13,117 bases of DNA. Origin: Burkholderiales bacterium. Its GTDB lineage: Bacteria > Pseudomonadota > Gammaproteobacteria > Burkholderiales > SG8-39. The position numbers and the translations under genes are program-made. The notes beneath the pieces were generated by a model. It was not told where the DNA came from. It saw only the letters and a list, made by a program, of their open reading frames with translations, and did no database searches. Location of the stretch: assembly GCA_025929745.1 (NCBI GenBank), contig JAICPQ010000045.1, positions 1 through 13,117 on the forward strand. The letters are read 5' to 3'. Within the stretch, counting starts at the first letter, position 1. Each line of letters starts with the position of its first letter. This document shows, in pieces, positions 1 to 7,182 of the stretch.

Positions 1-815
1 ACAAGATCGTCTGGGAGAACGGCAACCGCTACACCTTCCGGTTGCGGCCGTCGACTTACATGCAGACCGCGATGCTCGTGCCTGAAGCGGCGAAGCTCAA
101 AAAGCAGCGCTGGGCCATCGTGTATCCGAACTATGAGTACGGGCAGTCGGCGACCGCGTCCTTCAAGAAACTGCTTTCGCAGGCGCAGCCAGGGGTGGAG
201 TTCGTCGCCGAGCAGTCCGCACCCCTTAACAAGATCGATGCGGGCGCCGTCGTGCAGGCGCTCGCCGAGGCGAAGCCCGATGCCATCTTCAGCTCGCTCT
301 TCGCGGCCGATCTCCAGAAGTTCGTGCGCGAAGGCAATACGCGCGGGCTTTTTAAGAACGTCGTGGTTTTCAACCTGCTCGCCGGCGAGCCGGAGTATCT
401 CGATCCGCTCAAGGACGAGACGCCCGAGGGCTGGTGGGTAACCGGCTATCCGTGGAGCGCGATCGACACGCCGGAGCACAAGGCGTTTCTCGAAGCCTAT
501 CGGAAGCGCTGGAAGGACTATCCGCGCCAGGGGTCCGTTGTCGGCTACGCCGCCATTCACACCGTGGCGAACGCCGTGCGCAAGGCGAAGGCGGTGGAAA
601 CCGAGAAGCTCGTCGGGGCGCTGAAGGGGCTCGAGATGCGCACGCCATTCGGGCCGGTGACCTGGCGCGCGATCGACCATCAATCGACGATGGGCGCATT
701 CGTGGGCCAGCTAGCCAAGAAAGACGGCCGCGGCACCATGGTCAACTGGCGCTACGCCGACGGTGCGAATTACCAACCTTCCGACCAAGAGATCCTTAAG
801 CTGCGCAAGGAGTGA
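1..815 (+). CDS. Liv-type ABC transporter substrate-binding protein (5' end missing)
   Basis: Periplasmic ligand-binding component of a branched-chain amino acid/amide-type (HAAT) ABC importer. The reading frame is open from base 3, the first full codon, and no start is needed inside the window, so the N-terminus and any signal peptide lie upstream. About 270 residues are visible. Segments typical of the Peripla_BP_6/LivK fold include YTFRLRPS near the window edge, WAIVYPNYEYGQS, KPDAIFSSLFAADLQKFVREG, and a C-terminal part with the aromatic-rich hinge strand (GWWVTGYPW) and SVVGYAAIHTVANAV. It ends with TGA at 813-815, overlapping the GTG start of the fused permease in a GTGA arrangement. 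It is the first visible gene of the transport operon. The ligand is unknown: this family also binds urea, short-chain amides, aromatic acids and other carboxylates, so the LivK name is not assigned. Confidence 0.9.
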   Translation, partial: KIVWENGNRYTFRLRPSTYMQTAMLVPEAAKLKKQRWAIVYPNYEYGQSATASFKKLLSQAQPGVEFVAEQSAPLNKIDAGAVVQALAEAKPDAIFSSLFAADLQKFVREGNTRGLFKNVVVFNLLAGEPEYLDPLKDETPEGWWVTGYPWSAIDTPEHKAFLEAYRKRWKDYPRQGSVVGYAAIHTVANAVRKAKAVETEKLVGALKGLEMRTPFGPVTWRAIDHQSTMGAFVGQLAKKDGRGTMVNWRYADGANYQPSDQEILKLRKE

Positions 816-2620
816 GCGGCTCCGCCCTCCTCCTGCAATTCCTGAACGGGCTCGCCGGCGCGAGCTCGCTCTTTCTTATCGCCGCCGGGCTCTCGCTCAT
901 CTTCGGCGTGAGCCGGATCGTGAACTTCGCGCACGGCTCGCTTTTCATGCTCGGCATGTATGTCTGCGTCTGGCTCGCGCCGAAGGTCGGTTACTGGGCA
1001 AGCGTCCCGCTCGCCGCAATGCTGGTCGCCCTGTGCGGCGCGCTGATCGAAGTCGGCCTCCTGCGCCGCATCTACAAAGCGCCCGAGCTGCTTCAACTCC
1101 TCGCCACGTTCGCGCTCGTGCTCGTCATCAAGGATTTCGCGCTTTGGGCCTGGGGACCCGAGGACCTGCTCGGGCCGCGCGCACCCGGACTGACGGGAGC
1201 AGTGCCGATCGCGGGCCGGCAGTTTCCGCAGTACGACCTTTTCCTCATCGCCATCGGTCCCGCGTTCTTCGTGCTTTTGCATCTTCTCCTGACGCGCACG
1301 CGCTTCGGCATCCTAGTGCGCGCAGCCACCGAGGATCGCGAGATGGCGAGTGCGCTCGGCGTGAACCAGCGCGGGCTCTTCACCGCCGTATTCGCGCTCG
1401 GCGCTGCGCTCGCCGGGATTGGCGGAGCGCTTGCAATTCCGCGCGAGCCGGCCAATCTCGAGATCGATCTCGCCGTGGTGTCGGACGCTTTTGTGGTCGT
1501 CGTGGTTGGTGGCATGGGCTCAATCCCGGGCGCTTTCCTCGCCGCGCTACTCATCGCCGAAATCAAGGCGTTTTGCATCGGGCTCGGATATTCCGAGCTC
1601 ACGCTCGTCGCCGAGTTCATTGTCATGGCGGTGGTCCTGATCGCGAGGCCCTGGGGGCTGCTCGGCCGGCCGATCGCGGAACTACGCGGTCGCGATCAGG
1701 CTGACTTCCGCCTCGCCGCAACCAAACCGATGCTCGCGATGCTTGCGGTGCTCGCCCTCGTTCCGATCGCCACGAGCGGCTACGCGCTCGTGCTGCTGAC
1801 CGACGTTCTGGTGTTCGTCATTTTCGCCGTGAGCCTGCATCTTCTTCTCGGTCCCGCCGGAATGGTGTCTTTCGGCCACGCGGCGTATTTCGGGCTCGGC
1901 GCCTATGGCGCCGGGCTGCTCGTGCTGCGCTACGAGGCGCCGATGGAGCTCGCCCTGCTGGCGGCGCCGTTGCTGGCGCTCACCGGCGCGGCGGTGTTCG
2001 GCTGGCTTTGCGTACGGCTCTCGGGCATCTACCTCGCCATGCTGACGCTCGCGCTCGCGCAGATCGTGTGGTCCGTCGTCTATCAGTGGGACAGCGTGAC
2101 CGGCGGCTCCAATGGCCTGGTCGGCATCTGGCCCGCTGAATGGCTCGCCTCGCGCCCGGCGTACTACTTTCTGGCGCTCGTCGTCTGCGCGCTTTCGGTC
2201 GGCGCGCTGTGGCGCATCGTCGGCTCGCCGTTCGGACAAGCGCTTCGCGCATGCCGCGACTCCCCGCTGCGCTCGGAAGCGATCGGCATCAATGTCCGCG
2301 CGCAGCAATGGGCGGCGTTCGCGATCGCAGGGACCTTCGCCGGCGTGGCCGGGTCGCTTTACGCCTTCTCCAAGGGCTCGATCTCGCCGGAAACGCTGTC
2401 GGTGCCGCGTTCCGTGGACGCGCTCGTCATGGTGCTCCTGGGCGGCGTGCAAACCCTGGTGGGCCCGGTATTGGGCGCCGCGCTCTTCACTTGGCTCGAG
2501 GACTCGGTGTCGCGAGAAGTGGCCTACTGGCGCGCCGGCATCGGCGCCGTGATCCTCCTCCTTGTGCTCGCACTTCCCTACGGCATCGGCGGTCTGCTGC
2601 GCAAATGGTCCTCTCGGTAG
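812..2620 (+). CDS. Fused LivH-LivM branched-chain amino acid-type ABC permease
   Basis: Inner-membrane channel of the importer, 602 residues, about twice the size of a single Liv permease. Residues 1 to about 290 are LivH-like: the N-terminal helix LLLQFLNGLAGASSLFLIAAGLSLIFG, then the signature VNFAHGSLFMLGMY, and later ALGVNQRG and VVGGMGSIPGAFLAAL. Residues from about 305 to 602 are LivM-like: VSLHLLLGPAGMVSFGHAAYFGLGAYGAGLL, then GGSNGL and a second cytoplasmic loop with ACRDSPLRSEAIGINV, ending with VLLGGVQTLVGPVLGAALF. Each half thus carries its own transmembrane bundle and ATPase-coupling loop. The GTG start at 812 overlaps the stop of the binding protein; AAGGAG lies directly against it (807-812), so coupling is likelier than free initiation. 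The stop (2618-2620) overlaps the livG start by 16 bases. Fused LivHM permeases are known in proteobacteria. Substrate not determinable. Confidence 0.92.
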   Translation: MSGSALLLQFLNGLAGASSLFLIAAGLSLIFGVSRIVNFAHGSLFMLGMYVCVWLAPKVGYWASVPLAAMLVALCGALIEVGLLRRIYKAPELLQLLATFALVLVIKDFALWAWGPEDLLGPRAPGLTGAVPIAGRQFPQYDLFLIAIGPAFFVLLHLLLTRTRFGILVRAATEDREMASALGVNQRGLFTAVFALGAALAGIGGALAIPREPANLEIDLAVVSDAFVVVVVGGMGSIPGAFLAALLIAEIKAFCIGLGYSELTLVAEFIVMAVVLIARPWGLLGRPIAELRGRDQADFRLAATKPMLAMLAVLALVPIATSGYALVLLTDVLVFVIFAVSLHLLLGPAGMVSFGHAAYFGLGAYGAGLLVLRYEAPMELALLAAPLLALTGAAVFGWLCVRLSGIYLAMLTLALAQIVWSVVYQWDSVTGGSNGLVGIWPAEWLASRPAYYFLALVVCALSVGALWRIVGSPFGQALRACRDSPLRSEAIGINVRAQQWAAFAIAGTFAGVAGSLYAFSKGSISPETLSVPRSVDALVMVLLGGVQTLVGPVLGAALFTWLEDSVSREVAYWRAGIGAVILLLVLALPYGIGGLLRKWSSR

Positions 2621-3342
2621 AACGCCTTTCGAAAGCGTACGGCGGCGTACAGGCCGTGCGCGACGTGTCTTTCAGCGTCGCGGCCGGGGAAATGGTCGCG
2701 ATCATCGGACCGAACGGCGCCGGCAAGACGACGTGCTTCAACATGCTGAACGGCCAGCTCAGCCCCGATTCGGGCGACATCCGGCTCGGCGGCTCGAGCA
2801 TCGCCGGCGTCCCGCCGCACCGTATCTGGCGGCTCGGGGTCGGACGCACCTTCCAGGTCACCGCCACGTTTGGCTCCATGAGCGTGCGCGAGAACGTGCA
2901 GACGGCGCTGCGCTCGTTTTACCGGGAGAACTTTTCGTTCGGTCGCGCGGCCGGTGCCCGGTATGTGGAGGAGGCCGACGCGCTGCTCGAGCGAGTTGGC
3001 ATGCGCGATCAGGGCGAGCGCGCGTGCGCGGTGCTTGCGTATGGCGACCTCAAGCGTGTTGAGCTCGCGGTAGCGCTCGCCAACCGGCCTCGCCTGCTCC
3101 TCATGGACGAACCCACCGCGGGCATGGCGCCGGAAGAACGGGGGGCACTCATGCAGCTCGTCGTGGACCTTGCGCGGCGCGAGCGCCTCGCGGTCCTTTT
3201 CACCGAACACGACATGAGCATGGTGTTCGGCTATGCAAGCCGGGTGATCGTCCTGCACCAGGGCGAGGTGATCGCCGAAGGTCTGCCCGAAGCGATTCGC
3301 AACGATGCTCGCGTGCGCGAGGTCTACCTTGGCGACGCTTGA
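2605..3342 (+). CDS. livG: Branched-chain amino acid-type ABC transporter ATP-binding protein LivG
   Basis: First of two cytoplasmic ATPases that drive the importer, 245 residues. Visible motifs: Walker A GPNGAGKT (35-42), Q-loop FQ (83-84), signature-like LAYGD (144-148, where the family usually has LSYGD), Walker B LLLMDE (164-169), and the switch histidine in TEHDM (H202). The LivG-specific C-terminal tail ending VREVYLG is complete. ATG at 2605 lies inside the end of the permease gene and matches the usual LivG start just before the first beta strand (LSVERLSKAYGG); the frame is open far upstream but that part is only a shadow of the permease. The 3' end overlaps the beginning of livF. 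Confidence 0.95.
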   Translation: MVLSVERLSKAYGGVQAVRDVSFSVAAGEMVAIIGPNGAGKTTCFNMLNGQLSPDSGDIRLGGSSIAGVPPHRIWRLGVGRTFQVTATFGSMSVRENVQTALRSFYRENFSFGRAAGARYVEEADALLERVGMRDQGERACAVLAYGDLKRVELAVALANRPRLLLMDEPTAGMAPEERGALMQLVVDLARRERLAVLFTEHDMSMVFGYASRVIVLHQGEVIAEGLPEAIRNDARVREVYLGDA

Positions 3343-3979
3343 GGTCAAGCAGCTGAGCGCAGGCTACGAGCGCGCCCGCGTCCTTTTCAATATCAGCCTC
3401 GAGGCGCGTGCCGGGGAAGCCGTGGCGCTTCTTGGCCCGAACGGCGCCGGAAAGTCGACGACACTCAAGGCCATCATGGGTCTCGTCTCTCCAACGTCCG
3501 GCGACATCGTCTTCAATGGTCGCGCGCTGCGCGGATTGGAGCCCTACGAGATCGCCCGGCTCGGGTTGGGTTACGTGCCGGAGGATCGGCGTATCTTCAC
3601 GGACCTGACCGTGGCGGAAAACATCGAAGTCGCGCGCCAGGCGCCGCGTGCCGGCGCCTCGACCTGGAACGAGGAGCGCCTGTTCAAGCTCTTTCCCGCG
3701 CTCGCCGCACTGCGCGATCGGCGCGGTGGTCGCATGTCGGGTGGCGAGCAGCAGATGCTGTGCATCGCGCGCACGCTCGCCGGTAATCCGTCGGCTGTGC
3801 TGCTGGACGAGCCATCCGAAGGCCTGGCGCCGCTGGTGGTCGAGCAGATGGCGCGCGCCATTCTCGAGATCAAGCGTGCGCGCGTCACCATCGTGCTTGC
3901 GGAGCAGAGCCGGCATTTCGCCGGCCGCGTCGCAGACCGGACGTACGTTCTCGACAAAGGCGTGATTCGCAGCGCATGA
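3329..3979 (+). CDS. livF: Branched-chain amino acid-type ABC transporter ATP-binding protein LivF
   Basis: Second ATPase of the importer, 216 residues from the start chosen here. Motifs: Walker A GPNGAGKST (36-44), signature MSGGEQQ (136-142), Walker B VLLDEP (157-162), and LAEQS in the switch region, where LivF proteins normally have EQN rather than a histidine. I chose TTG at 3329 because GAGG (3319-3322) sits 6 bases upstream and the product begins ATLEVKQLSAGY, like known LivF; the ATG at 3305 adds eight non-conserved residues and has no good ribosome-binding site. The protein stops at GVIRSA, about 20-25 residues before the usual LivF end (the segment normally finishing in a REAYLG-like tail is absent). 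The stop overlaps the next gene's ATG (ATGA). Confidence 0.9.
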   Translation: MATLEVKQLSAGYERARVLFNISLEARAGEAVALLGPNGAGKSTTLKAIMGLVSPTSGDIVFNGRALRGLEPYEIARLGLGYVPEDRRIFTDLTVAENIEVARQAPRAGASTWNEERLFKLFPALAALRDRRGGRMSGGEQQMLCIARTLAGNPSAVLLDEPSEGLAPLVVEQMARAILEIKRARVTIVLAEQSRHFAGRVADRTYVLDKGVIRSA

Positions 3980-4869
3980 ATCTCGAGCGTTTTGCCTGGC
4001 TGTCGGTCGGCGCGGCGTTCGCCACCATCGCGCTAAAGACGCTTGCCTGGTGGCTCACCGGATCCGTGGGCCTTCTGTCCGATGCGCTCGAGTCGATCGT
4101 CAACCTCGCCGCGGCGCTCCTTGCCGTAACCATGCTGCGTGTTGCCGCGTCGCCCCCCGACGAGAACCATCCTTACGGCTTTTCCAAGGCGGAGTATTTC
4201 GCCGCCGGCATCGAGGGTGCGCTCATCGTGCTCGCCGCGGCAGGAATCCTGGCAAGCGCCATCCCTCGCCTCCTCGAGCCGGAGCCGCTCGAGTCGCCGG
4301 GGCTCGGCCTCACGCTCAGCGTCGCGGCGTCGGCTATCAACCTCGCGGTTGGCGTGCTCCTGATCCGCGTCGGTCGCCGCCACCACAGCATCGCGCTCGA
4401 AGCCGACGGGCACCACCTCATCACCGACGTGTGGACCTCGGCCGGCGTCATCATCGGCGTCGGCCTTGTCTTCCTGACGGGCTGGCTGCGCCTCGATCCG
4501 CTCGTCGCCCTCGGCGTCGCCGCGCACATCGTCTGGACCGGGCTTCGGCTCATGCGACGCTCCTGGCGCGGGCTTCTCGACGCCGCCATACCGACCGAAG
4601 ACACCGGCGAAGTGACCAAGCTCTTCGCCGAGTACTCCAAGCGCTATGGTGTGAGCTTCCACGCGCTGCGCACGCGGCAAGCCGGCAAGCGCCGTTTCAT
4701 TTCCTTCCACTTCCTCGTGCCCGACGCGTGGAGCGTCGCGCAGGCGCATCGGCTTTCCGAGGAGATCGAGGAGCGCATCCGATCGCTCGTGCCGCATGCT
4801 TCCATCTTCACCCACATCGAACCGATCTCCGACCCTTCTTCTTACGAAGACCAGGGCCTCGACCGCTGA
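3976..4869 (+). CDS. Cation diffusion facilitator (CDF) family metal transporter
   Basis: Inner-membrane divalent metal/proton antiporter family, 297 residues, with an N-terminal six-helix region (about 8-205) and a cytoplasmic C-terminal domain (about 205-297). Family features: GSVGLLSDALESIVN in helix 2, HPYGFSKAEYFAA after it (65-77), and HHLITDVWTSAG in helix 5 (146-157). The helix 5 half of the transport site is normal (H147, D151), but the helix 2 half reads E39-xxx-N43 where FieF has DxxxD and ZitB has HxxxD. Metal preference therefore cannot be assigned by analogy. The start overlaps the livF stop by 4 bases and the stop is 1 base before the CoA-transferase ATG, so it is cotranscribed with the importer, although a functional link is not obvious. 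Confidence 0.9.
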   Translation: MNLERFAWLSVGAAFATIALKTLAWWLTGSVGLLSDALESIVNLAAALLAVTMLRVAASPPDENHPYGFSKAEYFAAGIEGALIVLAAAGILASAIPRLLEPEPLESPGLGLTLSVAASAINLAVGVLLIRVGRRHHSIALEADGHHLITDVWTSAGVIIGVGLVFLTGWLRLDPLVALGVAAHIVWTGLRLMRRSWRGLLDAAIPTEDTGEVTKLFAEYSKRYGVSFHALRTRQAGKRRFISFHFLVPDAWSVAQAHRLSEEIEERIRSLVPHASIFTHIEPISDPSSYEDQGLDR

Positions 4870-4870
4870 A

Positions 4871-6004
4871 ATGGTGAACCTCGCTAGCGTCATCCGCCCA
4901 GGAGACGGCGTCCTCTGGGGACAGGCCTGTGCCGAGCCGCAGACGCTGGTTGCCGCGCTCGTCGAGCAGCGGATGGATGTCGACTGTTTTATCGGCTCCA
5001 GCTATTCCGGGATCGTCAAGCCGGGCGCGCTACGGCTCTCGTCCTACTGCGCGACCGGAACGAATCGCGGGTTGGCCGACGCAGGCGCGCTCGAGATCCT
5101 GCCCGTGCCCTATTCCCAGCTTGGTCCGCTCATTCGCGAGCGGCGCATCCGGTGCGACGTTCTGTTACTCCAGGTGAGTCCACCCAATGCGCGTGGCGAG
5201 CACAGCCTCGGGCTTGCGGCCGATTATCTGGTGCCGGCGCTCGACATCTGCCGTGCGCTCGTCGCGGAAGTGAATGCGCAGGTGCCGTGGACCTACACCG
5301 AGCGCCTGCTTACCCGGTCGGACTTCGATCTCGTAGTCGAAACCAATCGTGCTCCCGCCGTGCCGCCGCTCCGCGCGCCCGGCGAGCTCGAGCTCGCCAT
5401 AGCGCGCAACGCCTTGCCTTTCATCCCGGACGGCGCGGTGCTCGAATTCGGCATCGGCGCGCTGCCCGACGCGGTGTGCGCTCTGCTCGGCAGGCATGAG
5501 GGGTTGCGTGTGCACTCAGGGACCGTAGGCGATGGCGTGGTGGAGCTCGCCGAGCGAAAGATCGTCAGCCGCATCGACGCGGCCATGCTGATCGGCTCGA
5601 GGAAGCTTTTCGACTACGCGCGCGAGAACGAGCGCGTACGACTGCGAAGCTCCGAGTACACGCACGATGCCGAAGTGCTGGCGCGCCAGCCTCGCTTTGT
5701 CGCCATCAATTCCGCGGTCGAGGTGGACTTCACCGGCCAGGTGAACGGCGAGCTCGCAGGCGCGAGCTACGTCGGCGCGGTGGGCGGCGCGCTCGACTTC
5801 GTGCGTGCGGCGAACCGCTCGCCCGGCGGCGTCGCCCTCACGCTCTTGCCCGCGGCGCGCGTCGTGGAAAAGCTCTGCGGCCCCGTATCCGTCCCGCGCA
5901 GCGAAGCGGGCGTCATCGTGACCGAAAAAGGCGCCGCGGACCTGCGCGGGTGCGGCCTGCGCGAGCGCCGGCAGCGCATGCGCTCGATCAGCGGAAAGTC
6001 CTGA
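4871..6004 (+). CDS. Acetyl-CoA hydrolase/CoA-transferase family protein
   Basis: 377 residues; cytoplasmic protein of the family that includes acetyl-CoA hydrolase, 4-hydroxybutyrate CoA-transferase and succinyl-CoA:acetate CoA-transferase. These normally move CoA between carboxylic acids through a glutamyl-CoA intermediate. Visible family segments: LLLQVSPPNARGEHSLG (98-114), the CoA-site loop LEFGIGALPDAV (191-202), NGELAGASYVGAVGGALDFVRAA (292-314) and VIVTEKGAADLRG (348-360). At the place where relatives have H-T/S-E (catalytic Glu) this protein has H215-S216-G217. The C-terminus stops about 20 residues after the DLRG motif, somewhat short. ATG 4871 is one base after the preceding stop; GTG 4874 is an alternative. 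The 3' end overlaps the convergent MFS gene by 17 bases. As last gene of the operon it may process the imported acid; that is inference. Confidence 0.88.
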   Translation: MVNLASVIRPGDGVLWGQACAEPQTLVAALVEQRMDVDCFIGSSYSGIVKPGALRLSSYCATGTNRGLADAGALEILPVPYSQLGPLIRERRIRCDVLLLQVSPPNARGEHSLGLAADYLVPALDICRALVAEVNAQVPWTYTERLLTRSDFDLVVETNRAPAVPPLRAPGELELAIARNALPFIPDGAVLEFGIGALPDAVCALLGRHEGLRVHSGTVGDGVVELAERKIVSRIDAAMLIGSRKLFDYARENERVRLRSSEYTHDAEVLARQPRFVAINSAVEVDFTGQVNGELAGASYVGAVGGALDFVRAANRSPGGVALTLLPAARVVEKLCGPVSVPRSEAGVIVTEKGAADLRGCGLRERRQRMRSISGKS

Positions 6005-7142
6005 GCGGGCGGATCGCCCAGAACGGTATCGCAGCGAGCGCGATAAAAACGAGCGCGAAGACGAGCCCGACGCGGTAGCCGCCGGTCAAGTCGTGCAGTA
6101 CCCCGCCAACGTAGGAGCCGAAGGCGGCGCCGAGCGCATTCATCGAATAGATCGTTCCGTAGATCGTCGCCACGTTGGCGCCGGCAAAGACTTTCGCGCA
6201 GACCGACGACACGACCGGTCCGCGCGTACCCATGCACAGGCCGAAGATCGCCACGAAGGCGATCAGCAGGGCGTGCGACGGGAACTGCGTCAGGACGAGA
6301 AGGATCGCCATGCCGCTTGCGGTGCCGAGGAAGCTCGCCGTCACGGCCTGGCGGTAGCCGAAGCGGTCGGACAGAAAGCCGCTCGCCATGATGCTCAACG
6401 CCGACAGCATGCCGAGCGCGCCGAAGGCGCCCGCCGCGGTGAACGGCGAGAACCCGGTGTCGACCAGAAAGGCGACGAGCTGCACGATGACCGAGAACAT
6501 GGCCGTCGCGGTACAGAAGAAGATGAGCGCGAGACCCCAGTACACCGGCGTGCGCATCGCGGCGCGCAAGGTCCAGCCGCCCTCGCCTTTCATGAGCTTC
6601 GGCCGGTACTCCGGGTGGCCGGCGGCGAAGCGGCGCCAGGGCAGGAGAAAAAGCACCGCCGGTGCGGCCGCAAGGAGCGTGAGCCCGAAGATGCGATAGG
6701 CCACGCGCCAGTGGTATTCGCTGACGAGGTATTGAGCGAGCGGTACGAAGACCAGCGTGCCGACGCCCACCGCGGAGAAAGCGATGCCGATGGCGGTGGA
6801 GAGGCGCGCGCGGTACCAGCGCGCGAGCAGCGCCGAGCCGGGCACCATGCCGTTCAGGCTGACGGCGATGCCGACGAGCGCGCCGATGAGAACGTAGAAC
6901 TGCCAGAGGCTGACGATGCCGCCGGCGAGGAAGAAGGCCGCGCCGAAGCACGCAACGCCGGCGCCGAACACCCAGCGCGGGCCGAGCCGGTCGAACGCGA
7001 GGCCGACGAGCGGTGCGGTGAAGCCGTTCACCAGCAGATAGACCGAGTACACGCCGGTGAGCTGCGAGCGCGCCCAGCCGAACTCGCGCTCGAGCGGCAG
7101 AAGGAATACGGCATAGGTGTCGCCAAGCCCGCGGCCGAACAT
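5988..7142 (-). CDS. MFS transporter (monocarboxylate/oxalate-antiporter-like)
   Basis: Twelve-helix major facilitator protein, at least 384 residues. Typical traits: GLGDTYAVFLLPLEREFGWARSQLTG in helix 1 and the loop after it, AFDRLGPRWV in the helix 2-3 loop, SDRFGYRQAV in the matching C-terminal loop, and the ARWYRARLSTAIGIAFSAVGVG segment common in OFA/monocarboxylate-type carriers. The coordinates use the only ATG/GTG/TTG start (7142), but that would remove half of helix 1: the frame continues upstream with AAAVLAACFVLN, and a CTG at 7199 would give MPKKPSTAAAVLAACF, overlapping the end of pncB by 17 bases. The true start is probably upstream. It lies directly downstream of pncB on the same strand and is likely cotranscribed. 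Substrate unknown; nicotinate-related transport is possible but unproven. Confidence 0.85.
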   Translation of the reverse strand: MFGRGLGDTYAVFLLPLEREFGWARSQLTGVYSVYLLVNGFTAPLVGLAFDRLGPRWVFGAGVACFGAAFFLAGGIVSLWQFYVLIGALVGIAVSLNGMVPGSALLARWYRARLSTAIGIAFSAVGVGTLVFVPLAQYLVSEYHWRVAYRIFGLTLLAAAPAVLFLLPWRRFAAGHPEYRPKLMKGEGGWTLRAAMRTPVYWGLALIFFCTATAMFSVIVQLVAFLVDTGFSPFTAAGAFGALGMLSALSIMASGFLSDRFGYRQAVTASFLGTASGMAILLVLTQFPSHALLIAFVAIFGLCMGTRGPVVSSVCAKVFAGANVATIYGTIYSMNALGAAFGSYVGGVLHDLTGGYRVGLVFALVFIALAAIPFWAIRPLRTFR

Positions 7143-7182
7143 GTTAAGGACGAAGCAGGCCGCGAGGACCGCGGCCGCGGTG

